This document shows positions 1 to 9,899 of a stretch of DNA of 64,000 bases, in pieces (position 1 is the first letter of the stretch; the number at the start of each line of letters is the position of its first letter). The stretch lies in contig NZ_RQPJ01000008.1 of the NCBI RefSeq assembly GCF_003957295.1, positions 124,001-188,000 of the forward strand, in the 5' to 3' direction. The DNA comes from Arenibacter aquaticus. GTDB lineage: Bacteria; Bacteroidota; Bacteroidia; Flavobacteriales; Flavobacteriaceae. The notes under the pieces were generated by a model, which was not told the DNA's origin, did not search any database, and worked only from the letters and a program-made list of their open reading frames with translations. Position numbers and translations under genes: made by a program.

Positions 1-13
1 GGCAATTCTTTAA

Positions 14-688
14 TTATCTACTTAGGGTTACAGTCTTGTCTCCCTTACCTACAATAATCTTATGGGCCATATCCAAAAAGAGTCCGGTTTCTACAATGCC
101 TGGGATTTGTTTTAATTCACCCTCCAAAACCGAGAGATTGGAAACATTTAGAATATTGAGGTCTAGAATGTAGTTGCCCTCATCGGTGATGTAGTTTTTT
201 CCATCTTTTAGTCTTACTATAGGGTGCAGGTTCATTTTATTTAGCAATCGCCCTATGTTTGCAGTGGCAAAAGGAATGGTTTCAATGGGAAGTTTAAATT
301 CTCCCAGACGTCTTACTTCTTTTGTTGAGTCGGCAATGATGATAACCAAATTGGAATTATGGGCCAATACTTTTTCCCTTAATAAGGCTCCACCACCACC
401 TTTAATAAGTTGCATATAGGGGTCAAATTCGTCAGTACCGTCAATATAGATATCCATACGATCTATCTTATCCAGCGTAGTTAGAGGAATTCCCATTTCG
501 ATAGCCAGTTTTTTTGTATTTTCGGAGGAGGGTACTCCAATGATCTCAAGGCCGTTTAGTACAAGTTGCTCCAATTCTTTAAGCATATAATATGCTGTGG
601 ATCCCGTTCCCAATCCAATAGTCATACCATTTTTAACGTATTTTATAGCCTCCTTGGCAGCTAATTGTTTTTCTAATTTTTGGCTCAT
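14..688 (-). CDS. rpiA: ribose-5-phosphate isomerase A
   Basis: Interconverts ribose 5-phosphate and ribulose 5-phosphate in the non-oxidative pentose phosphate branch, in the cytosol. The 224-residue length is normal for the family. Visible motifs are the phosphate-binding GLGTGS at residues 25-30, DGTDEFD at 83-89 and KGGGGALLREK at 96-106, whose Glu105 matches the catalytic glutamate. The start Met is followed directly by a normal N-terminus. It is the last complete gene at the left edge; the oxidative branch genes gnd, zwf and pgl lie about 17 kb away. Function is assigned from motifs and is secure. Confidence 0.97.
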   Translation of the reverse strand: MSQKLEKQLAAKEAIKYVKNGMTIGLGTGSTAYYMLKELEQLVLNGLEIIGVPSSENTKKLAIEMGIPLTTLDKIDRMDIYIDGTDEFDPYMQLIKGGGGALLREKVLAHNSNLVIIIADSTKEVRRLGEFKLPIETIPFATANIGRLLNKMNLHPIVRLKDGKNYITDEGNYILDLNILNVSNLSVLEGELKQIPGIVETGLFLDMAHKIIVGKGDKTVTLSR

Positions 689-726
689 TGGGTCTTTTTA
701 TTTATAGGATAATGATCTTGATGAAC

Positions 727-1338
727 TTATTTTTTTAAGTGCTTCATGCAATGGGCAACATCTTTGGAACCATGGTTGTTGGTTTTTTCCAATTGATCTA
801 TAATTTGGGAGTGGTCTTCAGGTCTGGTTTGTGAAAGCTTATAGGTAGCCTGTATTTCAGTTATATCTATTTGAAAGCCTACAACACCAACTATTTGTTT
901 CATAGTAGCTTCGGATAGCTTTTCTATGGACACGGGCTGTTCGGAAGATTTTTCATATTTATCCACCAATTTGCGAAGCGACTCCATGACAGCAGCCTTA
1001 TCCAATATTTTTATTTTCCCATAGACATGAACGGCAATATAGTTCCAAGTAGGTACCTCCTCATCCTTGTACCAAGAGGATGATATATAGCTATGGGGGC
1101 CGTTAAATATAGCCAGGACTTCTTCATCCTCCTTAAAGTATTGCCACTGTGGATTGGCTTTTGCGATATGGCCAACCAAAATGTCCTTGCCTTGGGGGTC
1201 TACATCCAGTTCCAAAGGGATATGCGTAGCCCATGGCCTGCCATTGGTTTGGTTCACCAATATACCGAAGGCATTTTTAGCGATAAATTTCTTTACTTCC
1301 TCAAGGTTCTCATTTTTGTAATGGTCCGGGGTGTACAT
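727..1338 (-). CDS. PaiB-family FMN-binding protein
   Basis: A 203-residue protein of the PaiB / FMN-binding negative transcriptional regulator family, a split-barrel flavin-binding fold. The family signature is seen in PWATHIPLELD (about 35-45), HIAKANPQW (about 57-65), the segment FNGPHSYISSSWY (about 78-90) and VPTWNY just after. In Bacillus the family is linked to repression of protease and sporulation genes, but no DNA-binding domain is obvious here, so an enzymatic flavin role is equally possible. It stands 38 bp from rpiA on the same strand and may be co-transcribed with it. The true target is unknown. Confidence 0.88.
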   Translation of the reverse strand: MYTPDHYKNENLEEVKKFIAKNAFGILVNQTNGRPWATHIPLELDVDPQGKDILVGHIAKANPQWQYFKEDEEVLAIFNGPHSYISSSWYKDEEVPTWNYIAVHVYGKIKILDKAAVMESLRKLVDKYEKSSEQPVSIEKLSEATMKQIVGVVGFQIDITEIQATYKLSQTRPEDHSQIIDQLEKTNNHGSKDVAHCMKHLKK

Positions 1339-1347
1339 AGAATTAAA

Positions 1348-2205
1348 TTAATAAGAAATGGTCATCAGCACTGGTAAGTGATCAGAAATATGTTTATTGT
1401 TCGGCATTCTATCATCAACATGGCTGTAGGACAAGACCTCAATATCTTTTACAAAGAAGTAGTCTATTCTATTTTTCATTATTCGTTCCTGATTAAATCC
1501 ATTGAAGGTACCAACAGGGCCATAAAACGGTTTTATGGTTATTTCCTTGGCATCCGTTAAATTCTTTTTTAGATATTGAATAGGTGCGGTTTCCGGAGCT
1601 AAGTTTAAATCGCCCATCAATATTACCGGTAAATTGGAGGTGTTTATTTCACGGATCCTTTTATATATGAGTTGTGCAGAATTGACTCTCGCCTGCTTTC
1701 CCTTATGGTCAAAATGGGTGTTAAAGACCCAAATTTTCTTTTTGGACGCTCTATTTTCAAAAAGGGCATAGGTACAGATCCGTTCCAAGGAGGCATCCCA
1801 ACCTACCGATACTTTTTCCGGTGTTTCAGATAACCAAAAGGTATTGGTTTTTAGTACCTTAAATTTTTTGGTATTGTAGAAAATTGCCGAATACTCTCCT
1901 TTTTCCTTGCCATCGTCCCGGCCAACTCCCACATAAGCATGGTCTGTAAGGGCTTTGTTTAAATAGTCTACCTGACGGTGCAAACCTTCTTGGATACCAA
2001 CAATGTCCGAATCATAATGCTGGATTAATTTGGCTACATGGGGTTTACGGTCGTTCCAATTATTAATGGTATCAGCAGTATTGTCATATTTTATGTTAAA
2101 ACTAACAACATTGGCTGTTTGGGACCAGCTGGTTTCCGTTGTGGCAAGAAGGCCTAATCCTATTAGAATGGCGGTGTAAAAACTTTTCATTGGATGGTTA
2201 TTCAT
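1348..2205 (-). CDS. secreted endonuclease/exonuclease/phosphatase-family hydrolase
   Basis: A 285-residue protein with a cleavable signal peptide (about residues 1-29, ending near TSWSQ) and one EEP domain, the DNase I-like metal-dependent phosphodiesterase fold. Motifs seen are SFNIKYDN, DIVGIQEG with the metal-binding Glu, NTHFDH, LMGDLNLAPE and the closing SDHLPV. Export suggests it hydrolyses phosphodiesters or phosphate esters outside the cytosol, for instance nucleic acid or a phospholipid headgroup; the substrate cannot be read from sequence. It starts 9 bp upstream of the PaiB-like gene stop-to-start gap, so the two may share a transcript. Confidence 0.9.
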   Translation of the reverse strand: MNNHPMKSFYTAILIGLGLLATTETSWSQTANVVSFNIKYDNTADTINNWNDRKPHVAKLIQHYDSDIVGIQEGLHRQVDYLNKALTDHAYVGVGRDDGKEKGEYSAIFYNTKKFKVLKTNTFWLSETPEKVSVGWDASLERICTYALFENRASKKKIWVFNTHFDHKGKQARVNSAQLIYKRIREINTSNLPVILMGDLNLAPETAPIQYLKKNLTDAKEITIKPFYGPVGTFNGFNQERIMKNRIDYFFVKDIEVLSYSHVDDRMPNNKHISDHLPVLMTISY

Positions 2206-2300
2206 TATTAAAGAATAAATATCCTGATTTTTTTTAGAACCTATACATTTTTGGCAGATAATATCATTATCAGACCTTTGTAAAGCGGGAAAATATCCTG

Positions 2301-3581
2301 CTATTCTTTTTGCGATCTATTATTCCTGCTCCTATTCCTGTTTCGGTAGCTGTTTCTGCCTCCCCTATATTTAGATTGTCCTGTTCTTTGTTTCTGCCTG
2401 TTCTGCGGTTGTCTCTTTTCTTCCAATGGCACGGCTTCCGATGCATCATCTTCAAAAGGGTGGTCCTTAATAACTGGGACCTGTTGGTTTATCAGTTTTT
2501 GAATATCTTTTAAATAGGGCCTTTCTTCCACATCGCAAAAGGATAGGGCAACACCACTGGCACTGGCCCTACCTGTTCTACCTATACGGTGTACATAGGT
2601 TTCTGGTACATTGGGAAGGTCATAATTTATCACCAATGAAAGTTCTTCAACATCTATGCCCCTAGCGGCGATATCAGTAGCAATAAGCACTTTTAAGTCA
2701 CCATCCTTAAACTCTCCCAAGGCTTTTTGTCTGGCATTTTGGGATTTGTTTCCGTGAATGGCATCGGCCTTGATATCGGCCTTGGCCAATTGCTTCACAA
2801 TTTTATTGGCCCCGTGCTTGGTTCGGGAAAAAACAAGGACGGAATCGGTTGGATCTTTTTCCAGTAAGTGGATCAGTAATTGGGACTTGTTTTTTTTGCT
2901 AACAAAATAAATGCCCTGTTCTACCTTTTCTGCAGTAGCTTGTTGGGGCTTAATGGTAACCCGCTCAAAATCGCCCAGGATTTTTTTGGAGAGTTCCGCA
3001 ATGGCAGGAGGCATGGTAGCCGAAAAAAATAGGGATTGCCTGTTACTAGGCAATTTGGCAATTATTTTCTTGATATCATGAATAAAGCCCATGTCCAACA
3101 TCTGGTCGGCCTCATCCAATACGGCATATTTAACATCATTAAGAGAGATAAACCCTTGGTTCATGAGGTCTAATAAACGACCTGGGGTGGCAATAAGCAC
3201 ATCGACCCCTTTTTTAAGGGCGTCGGTTTGTCTTCCTTGTTTAATGCCTCCAAAAATAACGGTGTTTTTAATTCCTGTGAATCGGGAATAGGAGGTGAAA
3301 TTTTCTCCTATCTGTATAGCCAACTCCCTCGTAGGCGTAACTACCAAAGTTCTAATTTTTCGTTGTCCCTTATCAGCTTCCCGGTCCAATACCAATTGCT
3401 GGATGATGGGGATGGAAAAAGCTGCAGTTTTACCGGTTCCGGTTTGGGCACAGCCCAATAAGTCCGTTCCGCGAAGCAAAATGGGAATGGATTGTTCTTG
3501 AATTGGTGTTGGATTTGTATAGCCTTCTGCCTTTAGGGCTTTTAGGATAGGTTCTATAATACCTAAGTCTTTGAATGTCAT
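2301..3581 (-). CDS. rhlE: DEAD-box RNA helicase, RhlE type
   Basis: ATP-dependent RNA helicase of about 426 residues. The ordered motifs are all present: Q-motif region [18 protein letters not shown] (I), PTRELAIQ (Ia), TPGR (Ib), DEAD (II), SAT (III), ARGID (V) and HRIGRTGR (VI). The tail after about residue 385 is rich in Arg, Asn and Gln, as in cold-adapted RhlE proteins, and likely contacts RNA. An in-frame ATG lies 7 codons upstream (3602), but MTFKDLGI at 3581 is the usual family start and sits just below a good -7 box at 3602-3609. A second DEAD-box gene is found at 49-51 kb. Confidence 0.95.
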   Translation of the reverse strand: MTFKDLGIIEPILKALKAEGYTNPTPIQEQSIPILLRGTDLLGCAQTGTGKTAAFSIPIIQQLVLDREADKGQRKIRTLVVTPTRELAIQIGENFTSYSRFTGIKNTVIFGGIKQGRQTDALKKGVDVLIATPGRLLDLMNQGFISLNDVKYAVLDEADQMLDMGFIHDIKKIIAKLPSNRQSLFFSATMPPAIAELSKKILGDFERVTIKPQQATAEKVEQGIYFVSKKNKSQLLIHLLEKDPTDSVLVFSRTKHGANKIVKQLAKADIKADAIHGNKSQNARQKALGEFKDGDLKVLIATDIAARGIDVEELSLVINYDLPNVPETYVHRIGRTGRASASGVALSFCDVEERPYLKDIQKLINQQVPVIKDHPFEDDASEAVPLEEKRQPQNRQKQRTGQSKYRGGRNSYRNRNRSRNNRSQKE

Positions 3582-3601
3582 GTATTGTATAAAATAAGGC
3601 A

Positions 3602-3609
3602 CAAAGGTA
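3602..3609 (-). promoter_or_regulatory. -7 promoter box (TACCTTTG) of the RhlE helicase gene
   Basis: On the minus strand the bases read TACCTTTG, an exact match to the Bacteroidota -7 consensus TAnnTTTG. It would place the transcript start about 15 bases before the ATG at 3581. A clear -33 TTG element at the right distance was not found. Confidence 0.5.
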
Positions 3610-3651
3610 GGGCATTAGTTTGGATAAACGCTATAAATCCAAGAATACCCC

Positions 3652-5208
3652 CTATAATCCTGAGGTCGCGGCCTCTGCACAGCGCTCCCCGTCCATGGCG
3701 GCCGATATAATACCACCGGCATAGCCTCCTCCCTCCCCGCAGGGGAAAAGACCTTGAATTTCAGGATGTTCCAAGTTTTTATTTCTAGGGATGTTCACTG
3801 GCGCCGAGGTTCGTGATTCTACCCCTACCACATTGGCCTCGGAGGTATAGTATCCTCTCATCTTTTCACCGAAAGCAGTAAAGCCAGAACGCAGCCTACT
3901 CCCTATCAGCTTGGGCAATAGTGAATGCAAAGGAGCCGACTTAAGTCCCGGTTGATAAGAGCTGGGGTTAAGGTCATTGGAGAGTTTGCCTTCTACAAAA
4001 TCTGTAAGGCGCTGTGCAGGAGCTACCTGAGAGCGGCCACCTGAGGTAAAAGCCAATCGCTCCAAGTCCTTTTGATATTCCAATCCCCTAAGTGGGCCAA
4101 AATGCTCATACTTTTTTATGTCCACATCCACAATTATCTCTACCACGATGCCCGAATTGGCAAATTGATTATTTCGCTTGGAAGGCGACATGCCATTGAC
4201 AACCACCTCTCCAGGAGATGTGGCAGCAGGGACTATGAAGCCGCCTGGGCACATGCAAAATGAGTATACCCCACGGTTCTTCACCTGCTCTACCAGACTA
4301 TAGGAGGCCGCAGGGAGAAGAGGGTTGCGTTCATTACGGCAATGGTATTGAATGTTATCAATAATATGTTGCGGATGTTCTACCCGTACCCCCATGGCAA
4401 ATGACTTGGCTTTAAGACCAATTTTCTTTTTGTTTAGCAAGTAATAAATGTCCCTTGCAGAATGTCCAGTGGCCAGAATAACCCTGTTAACGGGCATCTC
4501 CATACCATTTTGCAGCACAATGGCCCTTAGGGTGTTCTTGGTAATCAAAAAATTGGTTACCCTGGATTTAAAATGAATCTCCCCTCCATATTTTAAAATA
4601 GTTTCCCTAATATTTTGGACCAATTTGGGCAATTTATTGGTGCCAATATGTGGGTGGGCATCTATAAGAATTTGTTCGGTAGCCCCGTGATAGACCAAAT
4701 TTTCAAATATTCTTCTTACATCCCCGCGTTTTAGACTTCTGGTGTACAATTTACCGTCTGAGTAAGTGCCTGCCCCTCCTTCTCCAAAACAGTAATTGGA
4801 ATCTTCGTCAACTATATGGTCCCTGTTAATAGCCTTTAAATCGCGCCTGCGTTCCTGTACATTTTTCCCCCTTTCCAAAACAATGGGCTTATACCCTAAT
4901 TCAATACATCGAAGGGCAGCATACATGCCTGCAGGACCAAAACCTATTATGTGTATCTCTTGGGCATTGGATACGTCTTTATATCCAAAGTCATAGGCAT
5001 TGTTCTTTGGCGGCGCTTCCTTGATATAGACAGAAACTTTATAATTAAAATATATGGTAGATTTTCTGGCGTCGATAGATTTTCGAAGTATCAAGACCTC
5101 CGTAACATCCTCAATGGGGATGCCTAAATATTTGGCCGCTTTCTTATGGAGGATATTATCTACGGACTCCTCCAATAAAGTAGTCCTGAGCTGAATGTTT
5201 CTTACCAT
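3652..5208 (-). CDS. COG2509-type FAD-dependent oxidoreductase
   Basis: A 518-residue predicted cytosolic flavoprotein. Residues 1-80 form an N-terminal extension typical of this family; the dinucleotide-binding motif IIGFGPAGMYAA follows near residue 88, with ERG at the end of the second beta strand. Later blocks are GEGGAGTYSDGKLYTR (about 142-157), a GHSARDIY segment (about 248-255) and the C-terminal FAD motif with PCGEGGGYAGGI (about 489-500). The family is widespread and conserved, but its substrate is not established. The ATG lies only four bases after a -7 box (5213-5220), so the message may be leaderless. Confidence 0.88.
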   Translation of the reverse strand: MVRNIQLRTTLLEESVDNILHKKAAKYLGIPIEDVTEVLILRKSIDARKSTIYFNYKVSVYIKEAPPKNNAYDFGYKDVSNAQEIHIIGFGPAGMYAALRCIELGYKPIVLERGKNVQERRRDLKAINRDHIVDEDSNYCFGEGGAGTYSDGKLYTRSLKRGDVRRIFENLVYHGATEQILIDAHPHIGTNKLPKLVQNIRETILKYGGEIHFKSRVTNFLITKNTLRAIVLQNGMEMPVNRVILATGHSARDIYYLLNKKKIGLKAKSFAMGVRVEHPQHIIDNIQYHCRNERNPLLPAASYSLVEQVKNRGVYSFCMCPGGFIVPAATSPGEVVVNGMSPSKRNNQFANSGIVVEIIVDVDIKKYEHFGPLRGLEYQKDLERLAFTSGGRSQVAPAQRLTDFVEGKLSNDLNPSSYQPGLKSAPLHSLLPKLIGSRLRSGFTAFGEKMRGYYTSEANVVGVESRTSAPVNIPRNKNLEHPEIQGLFPCGEGGGYAGGIISAAMDGERCAEAATSGL

Positions 5209-5212
5209 GGGG

Positions 5213-5220
5213 CAAAATTA
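5213..5220 (-). promoter_or_regulatory. -7 box TAATTTTG directly upstream of the flavoprotein ATG
   Basis: The minus strand reads TAATTTTG, then CCCC, then ATG. With the usual spacing of the Bacteroidota -7 box, transcription would start at or next to the A of the ATG. The same layout is seen before rlmH (61680-61687). No perfect -33 TTG is present here. Confidence 0.45.
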
Positions 5221-5281
5221 CGCTAATAAATGTAAATGGCCCTCCCTAGAAATAATCCTGTTATCTATGACGGGAAAGTGG

Positions 5282-6148
5282 TTATATACCATACTTTTTT
5301 TTATAGGACATAGGGGTCCTTTTGGTAATAGTCTTGAATTGCTTGTTAAAATTGGAAAGGGTTTGAAAACCACTGGCATAACAAGCCTGACCTATATTCA
5401 TTTTTTCTTCAATAAGTAGTTTGCAGGCATACCCGATCCTGATCTCAGTTAAAAACTCCGAAAAAGTTTTGTTGGCGTGCATTTTAAAATAACGACTAAA
5501 GGAGGTTGGGGTCATATTGGCCAAAGAGGCTACTGTTGATAGCTGTATTTTTTCCTTGAAATTCTTCATAACATAGGCATGTACATCGTTCATTCTCTCG
5601 GTGTCCCCTTGTTTCAAGGAGTTGGTGTATCCCGGACTGGCCAACAATTCGGATTCGGAAGTGTTTGCCAAGCAGTTGAGTATGTTGAATAGCTCCACAA
5701 CACTGTCCATTCCTTCAAGATATAAGAGCTTTTTCATCATATTGCCCACCTTATTGGCTGTGTCCCCCAGCACATCAATTCCTCTCAAACTTCTCTGGAA
5801 CAGCTGTCGCAATTTGATCATTTCAGTCTTGTGCAGTAAACCCTGGCCAATAAAATCTTCATGGAAGTATACCACAATCCCCTCGGACCATGAGTTATCT
5901 TCTACGTCCAACCCCTCATTGTCACTACGCCACATATGCGGTAAATTAGGCCCGGTAAAGGTAATATTCCCCTCCTTAAAATGTTTAACATGGTCTCCTA
6001 TAAATCGGGTGCCGCTCCCCTTTAAAACCATAAACAACTGGAATTCCGGATGAAAATGCCAACTGGGATCAAAATTGGGTTGTCTGAGCAATTTGGCTAC
6101 AAAGGCCTGCGACTTAGGGATAGGTGATTTTTGTAATGCCGATTTCAC
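5282..6148 (-). CDS. AraC-family transcriptional regulator with cupin domain
   Basis: A 288-residue regulator. Residues about 25-110 look like a cupin sugar-binding domain (FDPSWHFHPEFQLFMVLKGSG, with its His pair in HFHPE), and residues about 185-285 hold two helix-turn-helix units, including TPTSFSRYFKMHA and the AraC signature GYACKLLIEE...GFQTLSNFNKQFK. It is transcribed away from the sugar-oxidation locus that starts at 6345, sharing a 196-bp intergenic region, so it is the natural candidate regulator of that locus. The inducer is presumably a sugar, but this is inference. Confidence 0.92.
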   Translation of the reverse strand: MKSALQKSPIPKSQAFVAKLLRQPNFDPSWHFHPEFQLFMVLKGSGTRFIGDHVKHFKEGNITFTGPNLPHMWRSDNEGLDVEDNSWSEGIVVYFHEDFIGQGLLHKTEMIKLRQLFQRSLRGIDVLGDTANKVGNMMKKLLYLEGMDSVVELFNILNCLANTSESELLASPGYTNSLKQGDTERMNDVHAYVMKNFKEKIQLSTVASLANMTPTSFSRYFKMHANKTFSEFLTEIRIGYACKLLIEEKMNIGQACYASGFQTLSNFNKQFKTITKRTPMSYKKKYGI

Positions 6149-6344
6149 GTCAAAAAGGATCTGGAATTAATGATAAATAATGGACAAATAAGAGAGAGTT
6201 AAAGCTGTTATTTGTAGTAAAATGTCTTTAAATATAGTAAAAATACGAATTGAATGATATAAAACAGTCAAAAGTGGACAACAAAGAGTTCGCTTTGTGC
6301 TTTTATATTCAATAACATTGTTCAACCAAAAACTTCAGTCGGTT

Positions 6345-9300
6345 ATGAAAACTACAAATGCTCTCTTTTTTTGTCTCTTTATCCTTATGGTAACGCTATT
6401 GGGTTGTAAGTTATCCGAGTCGAAAAAAAAAGACAATCAACCTAGAAGAATTGAGATGTTATTTCTTGGTCATGCCAATGAACACCATAATTCTAGGGCC
6501 TATATGCCTATTCTAGCTTCATCACTAACCAAAAGTGGCATAAATATCACGTATACAGAGGAGGTAGAAGATCTTAATAAAGAGACTTTAGAGAGCTATG
6601 ATGGGGTTATTTTATATGCAAATTATGAAAATAGATTTCCAGAGCAGGAAAAAGCGCTAATGGAATTTGTTGCGGAGGGTCATGCGTTTATCCCTATACA
6701 TTGTGCCAGTTTTTGTTTCAATGAGTCAGAAGAGTATGTAGATATGGTTGGGGGGCAGTTTATGGCCCATGGTACGGATACCTTCACGGCAGAAATAATG
6801 AACAACACCCATCCCATTATGAAAAAGGTGAAGGAGTTCACCACTTGGGACGAGACGTATGTACATGATAAAATGGCCGATGATATTACCGTTCTAATGG
6901 AAAGGGTGGTAGACGATCATCGGGAACCATGGACATGGGTTAAAAAATATGGTAAGGGCAAGGTGTTTTACACTGCCTACGGACATGATGAAAGGACCTG
7001 GAGCAAACCTGGATTTCAAAATCTTATTAAAGAGGGGATCCTTTGGGCAATAGACGAGCAGACAAAGAGGAACTGGGAAGAATTTATTAAAGATATACCA
7101 ACGTTAAAATATAAGGAAATGTCCAATATCCCTAATTATGAGAAAAGGGATCCGGCACCAAAATATCAACTTCCCTTGTCACCGGAAGAATCGGAAAAAT
7201 TGATCCAAGTCCCAGCGGGATTTAAGTTGGAGCTTTTTGCTTCTGAACCGGATATTATTAACCCAATAGCCATGAATTGGGATGAGAAGGGCAGGCTATG
7301 GGTTATAGAGACTGTAGATTACCCCAATACAGTAAGGGATGACAAAGGCATGGGTGATGATCGCATAAAAATTTGCGAGGACACTGATGGGGATGGTAAG
7401 GCGGATAAGTTTACCATTTTTGCGGATAAATTAAATATACCTACAAGCTTTGCCTTTGTCAATGGGGGGATCTTAGTCTCTCAGGCTCCTTATTTTTTGT
7501 TCCTAAAGGATACCAATGGGGATGATAAAGCAGATGTTAAGGAAATCGCCATGGAAGGTTGGGGTGTTTTTGATACCCATGCGGGACCTTCCAACCTTCA
7601 AATAGGAATTGACAATAATATTTATGGTGTTGTGGGCTATTCTGGTTTTGAAGGAAACATCGCTGGAGAAGATTTAAAATTTGGTCAAGGTATATATCGC
7701 TTTAACAAGAAAATGGAGCAATTTGAATTTTTGACCAATACGAGCAACAATACCTGGGGCTTGGGCATTACCGAGGATAATGCTGTTTTTGCTTCCACGG
7801 CCAATAATACCCATAGCGTATTTATGGGGATTCCCAATAGGAACTTAGCTGAGGTGGCTGGGATATCCTTTAAGGGAAGTGAAAAAATAGACGGACATTA
7901 TGGTATGTTGCCCATAACCCAAAATGTAAGGCAGGTAGATGTTTTTGGAGGATTTACCGCTGCTGCAGGACACCATTTTTATACAGCCAGAACCTTTCCC
8001 AAGGAGTACTGGAATAAATATGCCTTTGTGTGCGAGCCTACCGGAGGAGTAGTACATATTGCCAATATAGAAAAGAACGGAGCTGGTTATTTGGAAAAGG
8101 ATGGGGGCAATTTAATGGCCAGCTCTGATGAGTGGTTTTCCCCAGTTGAGGCTAAGGTAGGACCGGATGGCGCTGTGTGGGTACTGGATTGGTACAATTT
8201 TATTATACAACACAATCCAACCCCAAATGTGGACAGAGGGGGCTACGATGCTGTTAACGGACCTGGTAATGCCTACAAAAATCCGCTGCGAGATAGGTCT
8301 CACGGTCGGATATGGCGAATATCGCCCAAATATAGGGAGGAGGCTAAATTAATTAGTTTGGACCGGAACAAACCCCAAGAGCTGTTAGAGGCTTTAACCC
8401 ACAATAATATGTTCTGGAGAATGACAGCGCAACGCTTATTGGTTGAAAATGGTAGCCAAGAGGTTGTTCCCCAACTTATTGAATTGATTGAAAATAGGAA
8501 GGTAGATGAGTTGGGACTTAATCCCGGAGCATTGCACGGGCTGTGGACCTTGGAAGGGCTTGGGGCAATTTCTTCCGACACCCAGGTCATGGAGATTGTA
8601 AAATCGGCATTGAGCCATCCCTCGGCAGCTGTACGGAAGGCAGCGATAGGGGTATTGCCAAAAAATAATACCATTGATTCCTTATTGCTCAAAACCGATA
8701 TATTGGAGGATGAGGCAGCAGAGGTGCAATTGGCGGCCTTACTGTATTTTGCGGAAAGGGAACCCAGTATGGAAATAGGGAAGCGGTTATATGAGCTGAG
8801 CAATAAGAAACAATTGCTTGCAGACGAATGGTTGGCAAAGGCCCTATACGCTGCAGGAAGCAAACATCATAAAGGATTTGTAGCTGCCTACTTGGCATCC
8901 AATCCCAATTTTGGAAAAGGATCGGTTAAAGATAGCCCCAGACAGGCAATGGATTTTGATGATACCCAATGGCAGACCATGTTGCTTCCGCAGTTGATAG
9001 AAGATGCAGGTTTGCAGATGGATGGCATTATTTGGTTCCGAAAAGAGCTAACTATTCCTGCCAATCGAGTAGGAAGAAAGGGCACCCTTTCCTTGGGTCC
9101 CATAGATGATTCGGATAAGGTCTATTTAAACGGCAGGTTAATAGGGGAAACAGAGAATGATTATAAGGCCAATAGGGTGTACAGCATCCCTGCGGGAATT
9201 CTAAAGGCCGGTAAAAATTCTATTGCAGTACGGGTAGAAGATACCGGAGGCGGAGGCGGAATCTGGGGTAAAGAAGAGCAAATGGTCTTCAATTCAGGTC

Positions 9301-9851
9301 AGTTTAACACAACGCTGGCAGGAGAATGGAAATATGATGTGGAGCTGGACTTTTCCAGGGAGGCTAAAGATCTCTTTGCTCATAAACCATTAGGGGAGAT
9401 ACTGGTTGAAACCTATATCAATGAGGTGAAAGCAGGGAAAAATAATGAAGAGGATAACAACTCAGGGGCTGTGGTCGTCAACATTAAAACCATTAAAAAC
9501 GAAATGAAGTTTGATTTGACCGAATTTGTTGTAGAAGCCGGACAGGCGGTTGAGCTGGTTTTTGAAAATACAGATTTTATGCAGCACAATCTGGTAGTCA
9601 CTAAATTGGGCGCAAAGGAGAAAGTAGGTTTGGCTGCCGATAAATTGGCGATGGATCCCAATGGTGCAGAAAAAAACTATGTTCCGGAAATGCCCGAAGT
9701 TTTATTTGCAACGGCTATAATAAACCCTGAAGAAAAAGTTGTTCTAAAATTTAAGGCCCCAACTAAACCAGGTGATTATCCTTTTATATGTACGTTTCCT
9801 GGGCACTGGCGAATTATGCAGGGCGTAATGAAGGTAGTTAAGGTAAAATAA
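6345..9851 (+). CDS. ThuA / propeller dehydrogenase / HEAT / azurin multidomain lipoprotein
   Basis: A 1168-residue lipoprotein; the lipobox is at VTLLGC (about 16-21). Order of domains: ThuA-like (about 35-245); a beta-propeller of the membrane-bound dehydrogenase family of Planctomycetes and Bacteroidota (about 280-670, with calcium-like DTDGDGKAD and DTNGDDKAD loops); HEAT-like helices (about 680-860); a jelly-roll resembling the accessory domain of glycosidases (about 890-1030); and a C-terminal cupredoxin (about 1060-1168). The cupredoxin keeps candidate copper ligands His in MQHN, Cys and His in CTFPGHW and Met in IMQG. No CxxCH haem site is present. The ATG at 6345 is chosen over one 16 codons upstream because it begins the signal peptide. 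It probably oxidises a sugar in the periplasm and passes electrons to copper. Confidence 0.88.
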   Translation: MKTTNALFFCLFILMVTLLGCKLSESKKKDNQPRRIEMLFLGHANEHHNSRAYMPILASSLTKSGINITYTEEVEDLNKETLESYDGVILYANYENRFPEQEKALMEFVAEGHAFIPIHCASFCFNESEEYVDMVGGQFMAHGTDTFTAEIMNNTHPIMKKVKEFTTWDETYVHDKMADDITVLMERVVDDHREPWTWVKKYGKGKVFYTAYGHDERTWSKPGFQNLIKEGILWAIDEQTKRNWEEFIKDIPTLKYKEMSNIPNYEKRDPAPKYQLPLSPEESEKLIQVPAGFKLELFASEPDIINPIAMNWDEKGRLWVIETVDYPNTVRDDKGMGDDRIKICEDTDGDGKADKFTIFADKLNIPTSFAFVNGGILVSQAPYFLFLKDTNGDDKADVKEIAMEGWGVFDTHAGPSNLQIGIDNNIYGVVGYSGFEGNIAGEDLKFGQGIYRFNKKMEQFEFLTNTSNNTWGLGITEDNAVFASTANNTHSVFMGIPNRNLAEVAGISFKGSEKIDGHYGMLPITQNVRQVDVFGGFTAAAGHHFYTARTFPKEYWNKYAFVCEPTGGVVHIANIEKNGAGYLEKDGGNLMASSDEWFSPVEAKVGPDGAVWVLDWYNFIIQHNPTPNVDRGGYDAVNGPGNAYKNPLRDRSHGRIWRISPKYREEAKLISLDRNKPQELLEALTHNNMFWRMTAQRLLVENGSQEVVPQLIELIENRKVDELGLNPGALHGLWTLEGLGAISSDTQVMEIVKSALSHPSAAVRKAAIGVLPKNNTIDSLLLKTDILEDEAAEVQLAALLYFAEREPSMEIGKRLYELSNKKQLLADEWLAKALYAAGSKHHKGFVAAYLASNPNFGKGSVKDSPRQAMDFDDTQWQTMLLPQLIEDAGLQMDGIIWFRKELTIPANRVGRKGTLSLGPIDDSDKVYLNGRLIGETENDYKANRVYSIPAGILKAGKNSIAVRVEDTGGGGGIWGKEEQMVFNSGQFNTTLAGEWKYDVELDFSREAKDLFAHKPLGEILVETYINEVKAGKNNEEDNNSGAVVVNIKTIKNEMKFDLTEFVVEAGQAVELVFENTDFMQHNLVVTKLGAKEKVGLAADKLAMDPNGAEKNYVPEMPEVLFATAIINPEEKVVLKFKAPTKPGDYPFICTFPGHWRIMQGVMKVVKVK

Positions 9852-9899
9852 ATAGAAGACACAGTTTAGTAATGTATACACTATAAAGACCGGCAAAAA

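Noticed and set aside
6281-6298. ACAAAG/CTTTGT inverted repeat upstream of the giant lipoprotein as an AraC operator
   Set aside because: Six-base arms are common by chance in AT-rich DNA, and AraC sites are usually direct repeats.
8300-8863. A 187-codon open frame antisense to the giant lipoprotein gene
   Set aside because: It is low-complexity, rich in Ser, and its codons mirror a strongly supported gene on the other strand.
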